This document shows positions 1-8,927 of a DNA stretch of 64,000 nt, in pieces. The stretch covers positions 173,452-237,451 of the forward strand of contig JAIXPD010000020.1 of the NCBI GenBank assembly GCA_027486405.1, in the 5' to 3' direction. The position numbers were made by a program, and so were the translations under genes. The DNA is from Azospirillum sp. (GTDB lineage Bacteria; Pseudomonadota; Alphaproteobacteria; Azospirillales; Azospirillaceae). Below the pieces are notes generated by a model. It ran no database searches. It was given only the letters and a program-made list of their open reading frames with translations, and had not been told where the DNA came from. Each line of letters opens with the position of its first letter. The stretch's first letter is position 1.

Positions 1-15
1 GAAAGGGGCGTGTCC

Positions 16-690
16 ATGACCATCGAGGCTCCAGGTTCCGGCCAAGGCGGTCCGGCGCTGGCCGCCGCCAAGCGGGTTCACCGCCGCCGCGACACCCGCC
101 CGGTCAGCCGCGTCTACAGCCGCTTCGTCACCGGCATGAAGTTCGTCCTGCCGGCGGCGGCGTTGGCGCTGGTGGCGGTGCTGGCCGCCTGGCCGTCCTT
201 GAACGGCGTGCCCACCCCGCGCATCGCCGCCGACAAGGGCCAGACGGAGATGGTCAAGCCGCGCTATTTCAGCGTGGACGAGCACAACCAGCCCTTTTCC
301 CTGGTGGCCGCCCAGGCCGACAAATCCACCGACCAGCCCGACATCGTCCTGCTGGATCTGCCCGAAGCGGAGCTGACCGAAACCGGCGGCACCTGGGTGA
401 CGATCCGTTCGGACAAGGGGTGGTACAATCAGGTCACGGGCATCCTGCTGATGCGCGGCAACGTCCGCTTCATGCGCGACGATGGCAGCGAGTTCACGAC
501 GGAAGAGGCGGAAACCGACATCCGCAAGGGCAACGCCTGGGGCAGCGTCCCCGTTGTCGGGCAGGGGCCGCAGGGCGAAATCAACGCCAAGGGCTTTCGT
601 ATGACCGACCATGGCAAGACCGTGGTCTTCCTCAATCAGTCCAAGGCCGAGGTTCAGGCGGCAGAGCGTCCGGGAGGAAAGAAGCGGTGA
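16..690 (+). CDS. lptC: LPS export ABC transporter periplasmic protein LptC
   Basis: LptC is a bitopic inner-membrane protein that accepts LPS from the LptB2FG transporter and passes it to LptA. The 224-residue product has a basic cytoplasmic N-terminus, one membrane segment at about residues 43-59 and a periplasmic beta-rich domain, the usual LptC layout with a somewhat long N-terminal tail. The ATG at 16 is preferred over the in-frame GTG at 10 because an AAGGGG ribosome site lies about 7 bases before it. The stop overlaps the lptA start by one base (TGATG), so lptC, lptA and lptB are probably translationally coupled. Its own promoter would lie upstream of the window. Confidence 0.9.
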   Translation: MTIEAPGSGQGGPALAAAKRVHRRRDTRPVSRVYSRFVTGMKFVLPAAALALVAVLAAWPSLNGVPTPRIAADKGQTEMVKPRYFSVDEHNQPFSLVAAQADKSTDQPDIVLLDLPEAELTETGGTWVTIRSDKGWYNQVTGILLMRGNVRFMRDDGSEFTTEEAETDIRKGNAWGSVPVVGQGPQGEINAKGFRMTDHGKTVVFLNQSKAEVQAAERPGGKKR

Positions 691-1619
691 TGCAGCGATG
701 GGGCAAGCCGGGGGCGGGAGTCGTCGCCACACCAAACGCACCGGGCCGGGGGCTGCGGGCGTGCCGCGCCGCCGGGTTGGCCTTGGCCCTGATGGCCGGG
801 GTCGCCGGGCTGGCCGGACACGGGGGCGGCGCGCTGGCCCAGGGGTTGCCGGGCATGGCGGCGGGCAAGACCCCGGTGGAGGTCAACGCCGATCAGGCCA
901 TCGAATGGCACCAGGATGTCCGCGCTTATGTCGCGCGCGGCAACGCGTCGGCCAAGCGCGGCGAATCGACGGTCTTCGCCGATGTGCTGACCGCCTATTA
1001 CCGCGAGGTTCCCGGCAAGGGGAACGAGGTGTTTCAATTGGTGGCCGAAGGATCGGTGCGGGTGGTCAGCCCAACCCAGCAGGTGTTCGGCGACCATGGC
1101 GTCTATGACGTGGACAAGCAGATCGCCGTCGTCACCGGCAAGGCGCTGAAGCTCATCACCACCAAGGACGTCGTCACCGCCCGCGACAGCCTGGAATATT
1201 ACGAGGCGCGCGAGCTGACGGTGGCGCGCGGCGACGCGGTGGCGGTGCGCGGCACCGACCGCATGCGCGCCGATGTGCTGATCGGCCAGTTGAAGAAGCT
1301 GCCGGACGGCACGACCCAGATGGAGCGGATCGACGGGTCGGGCAGCGTCGTGGTGACGACCGCGACCGACGTCGCGGTGTCCGACAAGCTGATCTATTCG
1401 ATCACCGACAATGTGGCGGTGCTGATTGGCAACGTGAAGATCACGCGCGGCGAGAATCAGATCAACGGCGAATCCGCCGAGATGAACATGACGACCAAGG
1501 TCAACCGGGTCATCGCCGGTCCCAACGCCGGGCGGGTCAACGGCCTGCTGATTTCCGGCCAGAAGCCGGAGGCCGATGGCAAGGTCGCTCCCAAGCCAGC
1601 CGACGGGAAAAAACCGTGA
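690..1619 (+). CDS. lptA: LPS transport periplasmic bridge protein LptA
   Basis: LptA forms the periplasmic bridge of stacked beta-jellyrolls that carries LPS from LptC to LptD in the outer membrane. The product is 309 residues. It begins with a long N-terminal extension holding a signal peptide: a basic stretch, a hydrophobic core (LALALMAGVAGLAG) and an ALA-Q cleavage region near residue 50. OstA-type repeats follow, roughly residues 58-290, ending in a Lys/Pro-rich tail. It is longer than E. coli LptA (about 185 residues), as is common in alphaproteobacteria. The start is fixed by GGGAGGAAAG just upstream and by the one-base overlap with lptC; its stop overlaps the lptB GTG start. Confidence 0.9.
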   Translation: MQRWGKPGAGVVATPNAPGRGLRACRAAGLALALMAGVAGLAGHGGGALAQGLPGMAAGKTPVEVNADQAIEWHQDVRAYVARGNASAKRGESTVFADVLTAYYREVPGKGNEVFQLVAEGSVRVVSPTQQVFGDHGVYDVDKQIAVVTGKALKLITTKDVVTARDSLEYYEARELTVARGDAVAVRGTDRMRADVLIGQLKKLPDGTTQMERIDGSGSVVVTTATDVAVSDKLIYSITDNVAVLIGNVKITRGENQINGESAEMNMTTKVNRVIAGPNAGRVNGLLISGQKPEADGKVAPKPADGKKP

Positions 1620-2389
1620 GCCAGCCGCCCCGCACCGCCCCGACGCTGGCCGACAGCGCGACGCCGGGGGAGGGCCTGATCGCCCGCCATCTCGGCAAAT
1701 CCTTCAAGAAGCGGCCCGTCGTCCGCGACGTCTCAATCAGCGTCCAGCGTGGCGAGGCGGTGGGGCTGCTCGGCCCCAACGGGGCGGGCAAGACGACCTG
1801 CTTCTACATGATCACCGGGCTGATCGCCGCCGATTCCGGCTCCATCACCCTGGACGGGCAGGACATCACCGCCCTGCCGATGTACCGCCGCGCCCGGCTG
1901 GGCATCGGCTATCTGCCGCAGGAAGCCTCGATCTTCCGGGGCATGACGGTGGAAAACAACATCCGCTCGGTGCTGGAGGTGGTGGAGAGCGACCGCGACG
2001 CCCGCGAAGCGATGCTGGACGAGCTGCTGGCCGAATTCTCCGTCACCCATCTGCGCCGCGCCCCGGCCCTGGCCCTGTCGGGCGGCGAGCGGCGGCGCGT
2101 GGAAATCGCCCGCGCGCTGGCCGGACAGCCCCATTTCATCCTGCTGGACGAACCGCTGGCGGGCATCGACCCCATCGCCGTCAACGACATCCGCGAGTTG
2201 GTTGGCCATCTGCGCGACCGTGGCATCGGCGTCCTCATCACCGATCACAACGTGCGTGAGACTTTGGACCTTGTGGATCGGGCATACATCTTGCACGATG
2301 GGGTCGTACTGATGGAAGGCGGTCCCGAAGAGATCGTGGCGCACGAGGGTGTGCGCAAGGTCTATCTCGGCGACCGATTCAGCCTCTAG
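1616..2389 (+). CDS. lptB: LPS export ABC transporter ATP-binding protein LptB
   Basis: This is the cytoplasmic ATPase that powers LPS extraction by LptFG. The 257-residue product has Walker A GPNGAGKTT at 53-61, a Q-loop (YLPQEASIF), the ABC signature LSGGERRR, Walker B LLDEPLAGIDP and the switch histidine in ITDHNVRET, so it should be active. About 20 extra residues precede the usual start of LptB. The GTG start overlaps the lptA stop by four bases (GTGA). An in-frame start further in cannot be excluded, but the overlap argues for this one. lptF and lptG are not in the window, which is normal because they usually sit elsewhere. Confidence 0.96.
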   Translation: MSQPPRTAPTLADSATPGEGLIARHLGKSFKKRPVVRDVSISVQRGEAVGLLGPNGAGKTTCFYMITGLIAADSGSITLDGQDITALPMYRRARLGIGYLPQEASIFRGMTVENNIRSVLEVVESDRDAREAMLDELLAEFSVTHLRRAPALALSGGERRRVEIARALAGQPHFILLDEPLAGIDPIAVNDIRELVGHLRDRGIGVLITDHNVRETLDLVDRAYILHDGVVLMEGGPEEIVAHEGVRKVYLGDRFSL

Positions 2390-2406
2390 CTTTCGGTTTC
2401 CCACCC

Positions 2407-4002
2407 ATGGCGCTCGCGCAACGGCTCGATCTTCGGCAAGCTCAAACCCTGGTGATGACACCGCAGTTGCAGCAGGCGATCAAGCTGCTGCAACTGTCGA
2501 ACATCGAGCTGTCGGATTTCGTCGATCGCGAGATCGAACAAAATCCGCTGCTGGAGCGCGACAGCGGCCCCGGCGACGGCGGTGACGCGGCGGCGGGGGA
2601 GATCAGCGGTGGGCTGGACGGGCCGGTCGGCGAGTTCGGCGGCACCACCGACGGGTTGAACGGGCGCGACGACGGACCGGCCGCGCCGCCAACCGACGGG
2701 CGCACCCGCGACACGGTCGAGATGACCTCGTCGGAAACCATGGGCGCGTCGTCCGAAGCCCCGCTCGACACCGATTTCGAGAATGTCTATTCCGACGACC
2801 GTTTTTCCGACGGGTCGGACGGCGGCAACGAGGTTTACGGCTCCTACAGCGACCGGGGCGGGCGCAGCGGCTTCGACGACGACGACTCGAACCTGGAAGC
2901 GACGCTGGCCGGCGAAAAGAGCCTGCGCGAGCATCTGATCGAACAGCTCAAGATCGATCTGCCCGACCATGGCGACCAACTCATCGGGCTGGCCCTGATC
3001 GACATGCTGGACGGGGCGGGCTGGCTGGTCGGCTTTGATGCGGAAATCCTGGCCGGGCAGTTGGGCTGCGACGCCGCGCGGGTGGACCGGGTGCTGGTCG
3101 CCTGCCAGCGCTTCGACCCGGCGGGCATCTTCGCCCGTTCGCTCAAGGAATGTCTGGCGATCCAGTTGCGGGAAAAGAACCGGCTGGATCCGGCGATGGC
3201 GACGCTGCTCGACAACCTCGATCTGCTGGCGGCGCGCAACCTGCCCGCCATCATGAAGGTGTGCGGGGTGGACGCGGAGGATGTGGCCGACATGGTCGCC
3301 GACATCCGCAAGCTGAACCCCAAACCGGCGATGCTGTTCGACCACACCCCGGCCCAACTGGTGACGCCCGACATCCTGATGCGGGCCAACCCCGGCGGCG
3401 GCTGGCTGATCGATCTGAACCCGGACACGCTGCCGCGCGTGCTGGTCAACCAGCGCTATTTCGCCAAAATCTCCGACGCCACCAAGAACAAGGCGGACAA
3501 GGAGTATCTGACCGAGAAATTCCAGTCGGCCAACTGGCTGGTCAAATCGCTGCACCAGCGCGCCACCACCATCCTGAAGGTGGCCAGCGAGATCGTGCGC
3601 CAGCAGGACGCCTTTTTCATCCATGGCGTTTCGCACCTGAAACCGCTGATCCTGCGCGACATCGCCGAGGCCATCGGCATGCACGAAAGCACGGTCAGCC
3701 GGGTGACGACCAACAAATTCATGGCCACGCAGCGCGGCGTGTTTGAACTGAAATATTTCTTCACGTCCTCGATCCAGGGGGCCGATGGTCAGGCCGCCCA
3801 TTCCGCAGAAGCGGTTCGGCACCGCATCAAAACCATGATCGACGCGGAAAAGGCCGAAGACGTCTTGTCCGATGATAAACTTGTCGAAATCCTCCGCAGC
3901 GAAGGGATCGACATTGCGCGGCGGACCGTTGCGAAGTATCGTGAAGCTATGAAAATACCGTCATCGGTGCAGAGGCGCCGCGCCAAGATGTCACGTATGT
4001 AG
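2407..4002 (+). CDS. rpoN: RNA polymerase sigma-54 factor RpoN
   Basis: This alternative sigma factor directs RNA polymerase to -24/-12 promoters opened by AAA+ activators, typically for nitrogen, motility and other regulated functions. The 531-residue product has the Gln/Leu-rich region I (residues 1-50, including TPQLQQAIKLLQLS), an acidic Gly/Asp-rich region II that is unusually long (about 55-170), the core-binding domain, and the C-terminal RpoN box ARRTVAKYR at 504-512. It starts 17 bases after lptB. The lptB-rpoN-hpf-ptsN order is a classical proteobacterial arrangement linking sigma-54 with the nitrogen PTS. Confidence 0.97.
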   Translation: MALAQRLDLRQAQTLVMTPQLQQAIKLLQLSNIELSDFVDREIEQNPLLERDSGPGDGGDAAAGEISGGLDGPVGEFGGTTDGLNGRDDGPAAPPTDGRTRDTVEMTSSETMGASSEAPLDTDFENVYSDDRFSDGSDGGNEVYGSYSDRGGRSGFDDDDSNLEATLAGEKSLREHLIEQLKIDLPDHGDQLIGLALIDMLDGAGWLVGFDAEILAGQLGCDAARVDRVLVACQRFDPAGIFARSLKECLAIQLREKNRLDPAMATLLDNLDLLAARNLPAIMKVCGVDAEDVADMVADIRKLNPKPAMLFDHTPAQLVTPDILMRANPGGGWLIDLNPDTLPRVLVNQRYFAKISDATKNKADKEYLTEKFQSANWLVKSLHQRATTILKVASEIVRQQDAFFIHGVSHLKPLILRDIAEAIGMHESTVSRVTTNKFMATQRGVFELKYFFTSSIQGADGQAAHSAEAVRHRIKTMIDAEKAEDVLSDDKLVEILRSEGIDIARRTVAKYREAMKIPSSVQRRRAKMSRM

Positions 4003-4027
4003 CGGGACTTGGATGGTGTGGGCTTCG

Positions 4028-4056
4028 TTGACAGGCTCCACAACCGTCACTAAGGT
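4028..4056 (+). promoter_or_regulatory. candidate sigma-70 promoter for hpf
   Basis: A perfect TTGACA (4028-4033) is followed after exactly 17 bases by TAAGGT (4051-4056), which keeps the first two and the last base of the -10 consensus. It lies in the 125-base gap after rpoN and would give a leader of about 65 bases before hpf. This would let hpf and ptsN be expressed apart from the lpt genes. Inference from sequence only. Confidence 0.5.
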
Positions 4057-4127
4057 CCCGCCCCGCACGCGACGTCCAGCCGTCTTTCCACCGCCCCCAG
4101 CGGATCAATTTTTGGAAACGTTCCAAC

Positions 4128-4712
4128 ATGCAACTGACCGTCAAAGGCAAGCAGCTTGACGTGGGCGACGCCCTGCGCTCCCATGTGGCCGACAGCCTGA
4201 ACGCCGTCGTCGGCAAGTATTTCAACAAGCCGATCGAAGCCAACGTTGTCCTGACCAAGGACGCGCATTTGTACAAGGCCGATATTCAGGTCCATGTGGG
4301 CCGTGGCATCGTCCTGCAAAGCGCGTCGGACGCCACGGAACCGTACCCGGCCTTCGACACCGCGTGCGACAAGCTGGCCAAGCGTCTGCGCCGGTACAAG
4401 AGCCGTCTGCGCGACCATCACAGCGAAAACGGCGCTGCCGAGGTCATCCCCGCCCGCTACCAGATCCTGGAAGCCGAGGCCGAAGAGCATCACGAGGAGG
4501 TTCCGACCGACGCGGCCCACCCGATGGTCGTGGCCGAAATGGAAACCTCCATCGCCACCCTGTCGGTCAGCGAGGCGGTGATGCGCCTTGAACTGGCCCA
4601 GGCCCCGGCGCTGATGTTCCACAACGGCGCGCACGGCCGTCTGAACATGGTTTACCGTCGCGCCGACGGCAACATCGGCTGGGTCGATCCGGCGGAGAAG
4701 GCCGGGGCCTGA
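4128..4712 (+). CDS. hpf: long-form ribosome hibernation promoting factor
   Basis: Long HPF binds the decoding region of idle ribosomes and pairs them into 100S dimers during starvation. The 194-residue product has the N-terminal ribosome-binding domain (about 1-105), including a basic cluster near residues 85-96, a Glu/His-rich linker, and the C-terminal dimerisation domain (about 135-190, with the VSEAVMRLELAQ region). The length separates it from the short gammaproteobacterial form. The leader holds a small inverted repeat TGGAA-ACG-TTCCA just before the ATG, which may partly mask the weak ribosome site. It lies between rpoN and ptsN. Confidence 0.94.
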   Translation: MQLTVKGKQLDVGDALRSHVADSLNAVVGKYFNKPIEANVVLTKDAHLYKADIQVHVGRGIVLQSASDATEPYPAFDTACDKLAKRLRRYKSRLRDHHSENGAAEVIPARYQILEAEAEEHHEEVPTDAAHPMVVAEMETSIATLSVSEAVMRLELAQAPALMFHNGAHGRLNMVYRRADGNIGWVDPAEKAGA

Positions 4713-4743
4713 TTTCAGGCTCCGACGTCCGGCCCGAACCGTC

Positions 4744-5205
4744 ATGCTCGACCTCATCACGCCGCAAGCCATCCTCCCGCACCTGAAGGCCGGCAACAAA
4801 AAGCAGGCCTTGCAGGAGTTGGCGCGCAAAGCGTCCGAGCTGACCGGACAGCCCGAACGGACGATCTTCGACGTCCTTCTGGACCGCGAGCGGCTGGGCA
4901 CGACCGGCGTGGGGCATGGCATCGCCATTCCCCACGGTAAACTGTCCAGCCTCGACCGCGTCCACGGCGTTTTCGCCCGTTTGGAGCGGCCCATCGATTT
5001 TGACGCCATCGATGAGCAGCCGGTCGATCTTGTCTTTCTTCTGCTGGCCCCCGATCAATCGGGTGCCGATCACCTGAAGGCGCTGGCCCGCGTGTCGCGG
5101 CTGCTGCGCGATCAGTCGATGTGCGAAAAACTGCGCGGCGCGCAATCCGGCGACGCAATCTTTGCCTTGCTGACCACCCAACAGGAAGCCACCCCCGCCG
5201 CGTGA
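4744..5205 (+). CDS. ptsN: nitrogen PTS regulatory protein EIIA-Ntr
   Basis: PtsN is the terminal phosphate acceptor of the nitrogen PTS (PtsP to NPr to PtsN). It regulates targets such as potassium uptake and stress responses rather than moving sugar. The 153-residue product is a single PTS EIIA type-2 domain with the phosphorylated histidine at H64 in GHGIAIPHGK. It follows hpf by 31 bases and ends at a clear terminator. Its kinase partner PtsP is encoded at 11443-13710; an NPr gene was not found in the window. Confidence 0.95.
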   Translation: MLDLITPQAILPHLKAGNKKQALQELARKASELTGQPERTIFDVLLDRERLGTTGVGHGIAIPHGKLSSLDRVHGVFARLERPIDFDAIDEQPVDLVFLLLAPDQSGADHLKALARVSRLLRDQSMCEKLRGAQSGDAIFALLTTQQEATPAA

Positions 5206-5246
5206 CGGGCGGACCGCTGCGGGCGGGTCAACACCGGAATTCAAAA

Positions 5247-5276
5247 GGGCCGCCGCCTTCGTCGCGCGGCCTTTTT
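5247..5276 (+). terminator. Rho-independent terminator after ptsN
   Basis: A GGCCGC stem (5248-5253) pairs with GCGGCC (5266-5271), and five T residues follow directly. It closes the lpt-rpoN-hpf-ptsN transcript and separates it from the accessory Uma2 gene. Confidence 0.75.
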
Positions 5277-5330
5277 CTTTGGCGTGGTGTCGGTGGCGCT
5301 CGCGCGGTGGCGGCGCGCGCTGGCGTGGGG

Positions 5331-5336
5331 TACAAT
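5331..5336 (+). promoter_or_regulatory. candidate -10 box of the Uma2 gene
   Basis: TACAAT sits seven bases before the ATG of the Uma2 gene, so transcription would begin at or next to the start codon and the message would be leaderless. No convincing -35 hexamer is visible in the GC-rich DNA upstream. Confidence 0.3.
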
Positions 5337-5343
5337 GCCGGGC

Positions 5344-5889
5344 ATGACGAACACACTCCGCAAGCTGTGGATTTCCCCGGACGACTACCTGTCAGCGGAA
5401 CGGGTGGCGGAGCTTCGTCACGAGTATGTCGATGGCGAGATCTTCGCCATGGTCGGGGCCAGCCGACGGCACGCGACGATTGTCGGAAACCTGTTCGTGG
5501 CCATCCGGCAGGCCGCCCGTGCCCGAGGGTGCAGCGCCTACGCGAACGACGTGAAGGTCCGTGTCGAGGCGGCGAACGCCTATTATTATCCCGATCTGGT
5601 CGCCACCTGCGCGCCCAGCGACGATGATCCATACGTGGTCCACGCCCCGGCCCTGATCGTCGAGGTGCTGTCTGACAGCACGGAAGCCATCGACCGCCGG
5701 GAAAAGCGCGCCAACTATCAGAAAATCCCCAGCCTGCGGGAAATCGTGCTGGTGGCCCAGGACGACCGCCGGGTCGAAATCTACCGCCGCGACGGCCCCC
5801 ATTGGGTGGCCGACATCGTGACCGAGGGCGACCTTACCCTGACCGCGCTGGACCTCACCCTGCCGTTGACCGCGCTTTACGAGGATTGA
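5344..5889 (+). CDS. Uma2 family (DUF820) nuclease-fold protein
   Basis: Uma2 proteins have a PD-(D/E)XK nuclease fold. They are abundant in cyanobacteria and scattered elsewhere, and their cellular role is not established. The 181-residue product has the family landmarks: an aromatic/acidic N-terminus with YVDGEIFAM, the YYYPDLVATC strand carrying the catalytic Asp, and ALIVEVLSDST with the E-x-L/K-like site, then RREKRANYQKI. Catalytic acids appear intact. In-frame codons extend upstream to 5284, but the ATG at 5344 begins the homologous region. It lies between ptsN and an unrelated accessory gene, consistent with insertion into a core operon boundary. Confidence 0.85.
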   Translation: MTNTLRKLWISPDDYLSAERVAELRHEYVDGEIFAMVGASRRHATIVGNLFVAIRQAARARGCSAYANDVKVRVEAANAYYYPDLVATCAPSDDDPYVVHAPALIVEVLSDSTEAIDRREKRANYQKIPSLREIVLVAQDDRRVEIYRRDGPHWVADIVTEGDLTLTALDLTLPLTALYED

Positions 5890-5932
5890 GCGTCCCCTTC
5901 GCGGAAAGGGACGCTCAGCGCCAACGTCAGGA

Positions 5933-7744
5933 TCACGCGGGCCGCGTGGGACCTTTTTCGGATGTGGGGCGCGTGGTGCGGGGTGGGGTGGGCGGTGTGC
6001 TTGGCTCTGAGGGCGGGGCTTCGTTGCTGCCAGCCTTGAGGTACTCAACGATTCGACCAATCGTCTCGGCCCCAGGAAGCAAGCGCCAGATGCCGTCAAT
6101 CGGGATGGACAGAGATACGAACAGGGCTGCGATCGCGGTGATGCTTACGCCAGAAAGCACAAATTTTGCTGAGGCCTTGAACAACTCTGGGGCAAGTTCC
6201 TTTCCAACCCCCTTCGAATACCAAAGCAATCCGCTCGCTACGACGGACGAGGCTCCTTTTCCGCCGCTCAGCAGTGCATTCAGAAAATTTCGGACGGTCA
6301 CGCCGAACATCGCGGTGCGGCGCTTCTTCAAATCTCCGTCCGCTGGTTCGGCGCTTTCTTCGGACAGAGTGTCAAACGCGGCCTGCACGTCCGGTCCGAT
6401 GATCTCCGCGTCCTTGATTCCATCGCGCAGCGCGTTGAGGTTGGACAGCAGTGTGGCGGCGCTGTCCGTTGTTAGGGTGCGCGCCAAAGCCTCCACATCC
6501 CGTCGCCACAGTTCGGGCAGGCACTGGCACAAACGTCGCGCGGTTTCGGCGATGTCGTCTAGGTCGGAGAGGACGCGGGAGGAGAGTTCGGCCTTGTCCT
6601 CTGGGTTGTCGAGCCTTTGGACGAGGCGTTCCACCGTGATGGTGCGCGAATCCACCACCGCCGGACGCAAGTCGGCGGCGCGTTCGGTCAGAACCTCCCG
6701 CAGCTTTCCAACCTTGCGGGCAATCTCCGGGTTGACGTTGCTGCCGGTCAGATGCTGGAGGAGGTCGTCAGCCTTCTCGCGTGTTTCGTCCAAATAGTCC
6801 TGCGCCAGCCCACCATCTTCTGGCAGAGCCTCCGGCGGCAGAACCTCCATGCGCCCGTCGCGCCAGTCAAACTGATAGGGGGCGGGTTGTTGGCCTGGGA
6901 GGGCGTCCAGGGCTTCGGTGAGTTGGGCGTGTGGATCCGGGGGGAGGGGCGCTGGCATGGGCAAGGGAGGATTTTCCTCCTCCAACCAGTGCGCGATGTC
7001 GCTATTGATCTCCAAGGCTGGGCGTTCCCACCAAGCGTTTGGTTGAGTGGCTATGCGCAAGGTTAAGGTGTCGCTGAATAGATCGCGGGGTGGAGTTTTC
7101 GGGTCAAACGGGGCGATTGCCTCATACCAACGGATCCAGGGCTGATAGCCGTTGTCTGCGGCGAAGGGGCTGTTTTTAAAGTCTTGCCAGTTGGCTTGCA
7201 GCGATAGCGGGGCGCTATCATACCAGAGCGGTTGTTCAGCTAATCCTGCTGCATGACGAGGGGCGTCAACTTTGCTATGGGCGTTCAGCCATGCAGCGTC
7301 ATGAGAAATTTGCTCAACGATATCAATGTCGGTGGAGTGGGCAGCGTAGGCGGCTACGCTGAGGGTGTCGGCGGCGAAAACAGCGCGGGCGGCATACGCC
7401 GCGCGAGCGGCTGTGACTGCGGCATCAGCGGCTCGGGGAGTTTTGGTAGCTGCGACTCCGGCGGCTCGAGCAGCGTGCATAGAGGTGATGACCGAACCGA
7501 TTTTACCGTGGGGCGGAAGTTTATACAGAGTCCATGAAAGGCAGCATGCACGAAATACAGAAGTCGATAAAAATGATATATCATCGTCTCTGTGCGGGTT
7601 TCCTTCCGATTTGATTGCGCAACCAATTGTTGGCAACATGCGAAAGGCAATGCGGATAGCAATTATGTGTGACCATGCGGCAGGTTTATCTTTCAACCAA
7701 CTCTTCAATTCTTCGGTATTTCTCAGTTTCAATTCTTTTATCAT
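5933..7744 (-). CDS. uncharacterised 603-residue protein with Ala-rich repeats and C-terminal membrane segments
   Basis: No function can be assigned. Residues 1-40 form an amphipathic start (TEELKSWLKDKP, then AIRIAFRMLP). Residues about 90-140 are a run of A-A-x-A-type helical repeats (HAARAAG, AARAAYAARAV). A Trp/Tyr-rich block follows (QDFKNSPF, QPWIRWYEA). The middle is Pro-rich and then a long predicted helical region (about 320-470). Near the C-terminus two hydrophobic stretches (about 500-520 and 528-550) look membrane-associated, before a Pro/Thr/Lys tail. From memory, a family of alphaproteobacterial unknowns shares the N-terminal pattern of WL-x-KP, ALRxLP and Ala repeats; this was not checked. 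The first 250 bases are clearly more AT-rich than neighbouring genes, suggesting transfer. Confidence 0.7.
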   Translation of the reverse strand: MIKELKLRNTEELKSWLKDKPAAWSHIIAIRIAFRMLPTIGCAIKSEGNPHRDDDISFLSTSVFRACCLSWTLYKLPPHGKIGSVITSMHAARAAGVAATKTPRAADAAVTAARAAYAARAVFAADTLSVAAYAAHSTDIDIVEQISHDAAWLNAHSKVDAPRHAAGLAEQPLWYDSAPLSLQANWQDFKNSPFAADNGYQPWIRWYEAIAPFDPKTPPRDLFSDTLTLRIATQPNAWWERPALEINSDIAHWLEEENPPLPMPAPLPPDPHAQLTEALDALPGQQPAPYQFDWRDGRMEVLPPEALPEDGGLAQDYLDETREKADDLLQHLTGSNVNPEIARKVGKLREVLTERAADLRPAVVDSRTITVERLVQRLDNPEDKAELSSRVLSDLDDIAETARRLCQCLPELWRRDVEALARTLTTDSAATLLSNLNALRDGIKDAEIIGPDVQAAFDTLSEESAEPADGDLKKRRTAMFGVTVRNFLNALLSGGKGASSVVASGLLWYSKGVGKELAPELFKASAKFVLSGVSITAIAALFVSLSIPIDGIWRLLPGAETIGRIVEYLKAGSNEAPPSEPSTPPTPPRTTRPTSEKGPTRPA

Positions 7745-8079
7745 GCACCGTCCGCCGCAATATTCGCTACAGGGTTTATGATTATGGCGCGCGTCAGCCT
7801 CAGACGGCGCGCGCGCTACTGAACAAAGCGATGCTTGGAAAGTAGCAATAATCTAAGAAACCATCTATTCTGAATAACTTTTTCGCCGCCTATGTGCGCG
7901 GTGGTGGTCGCGCCTGACCACCACTCATCATCCCGATGTAAGGCGCGCGCTCTGCTGCCCATTCCCAAACCCTCTTCCACGCGGGCGCGAGAGAGGGAAC
8001 TCCGCAGTGGGCCGACAAGGGTTCAGACTCACTCTCCTGCGTCAGTGGGGAAGGGGGCAGGGAATGGGGCAACGCCCCC
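7745..8079. other. intergenic region between the 603-residue gene and ubiG
   Basis: These 335 bases hold no credible gene. The half next to the 603-residue gene is AT-rich and should carry that gene's promoter, but no clear -35/-10 pair stands out. A GC-rich imperfect inverted repeat lies around 7783-7815. The half next to ubiG is ordinary GC-rich DNA without a convincing terminator. Confidence 0.5.
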
Positions 8080-8880
8080 TCACCCCCGTTCCGCCCAACC
8101 CATGTAATTCACCCCCAAATCCCGCGCGTTCAGTTTGAAAGTGTCGGTCAGCGGGTTGTAAGTGACGCCGGTCAGGTCGCGCATGGTCAGGCCGTGCGGG
8201 CGGACGGCGGCGGAGAGTTCGGAGGGGCGGAGGAATTGACGCCAATTGTGGGTGCCGCGCGGCAGCCAGCGCAGGACATATTCGGCCCCGACGATGGCCA
8301 TGGCGAAGCTTTTCGGCGTGCGGTTCAGGGTGGCCAGGAACAGGACGCCGCCGGGGGCCAGCAGGTCGGTGCAGGATTTCAGGAACAGCGGCACGTCGGC
8401 GACATGCTCGATCACCTCCATCGCCAGCACCACGTCGAACCGTTCGCCCGACGCCGCCAGCGCCTCTGCCGTGGTGGCGCGGTAATCGACGGTCACGTTG
8501 TTTTCGGCGGCGTGGGTGGCGGCGGTCTTGATGTTCTTGTCCGACGCGTCCACCCCGACCACCTCGGCCCCCATGCGGGCGAAGGGTTCGGCCAGCAGCC
8601 CGCCGCCGCACCCGATGTCCACCAGCCGCAGCCCGGCCAGCGGGCTGGGGGCCAGCGGGTCGCGCCCCAGGCGCCGGCACACGGTGTCGCGGATGTAGGT
8701 GAGGCGCAGCGGGTTCAGCCGGTGCAGCGGGCGGAATTTGCCGGTGGGATCCCACCATTCGGCGGCGATGGCGGAAAAGCGGGCGACGTCCGCCGGATCG
8801 ATCGTGCTGGCCCCGCCGCCGACCCGGTCAGCCGGGGTGGACGGGGCGCTGGCCGGGCGGGAGGGGGCGGTCGCGGTCAT
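8080..8880 (-). CDS. ubiG: ubiquinone biosynthesis O-methyltransferase UbiG
   Basis: UbiG performs both SAM-dependent O-methylations of ubiquinone synthesis. The 266-residue product has the typical entry [22 protein letters not shown] motif [14 protein letters not shown], motif [12 protein letters not shown], and the family block [23 protein letters not shown]. The ATG at 8880 is used; an in-frame ATG at 8916 has a slightly better upstream GAGG and would add 12 residues. It is divergent from lysC, an arrangement common in alphaproteobacteria, so the 180-base gap probably holds two back-to-back promoters. Confidence 0.94.
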   Translation of the reverse strand: MTATAPSRPASAPSTPADRVGGGASTIDPADVARFSAIAAEWWDPTGKFRPLHRLNPLRLTYIRDTVCRRLGRDPLAPSPLAGLRLVDIGCGGGLLAEPFARMGAEVVGVDASDKNIKTAATHAAENNVTVDYRATTAEALAASGERFDVVLAMEVIEHVADVPLFLKSCTDLLAPGGVLFLATLNRTPKSFAMAIVGAEYVLRWLPRGTHNWRQFLRPSELSAAVRPHGLTMRDLTGVTYNPLTDTFKLNARDLGVNYMGWAERG

Positions 8881-8927
8881 CGGGGCGGGATTCCATAACA
8901 GAGGGACGGTTGGCATGCGGGGCAACC

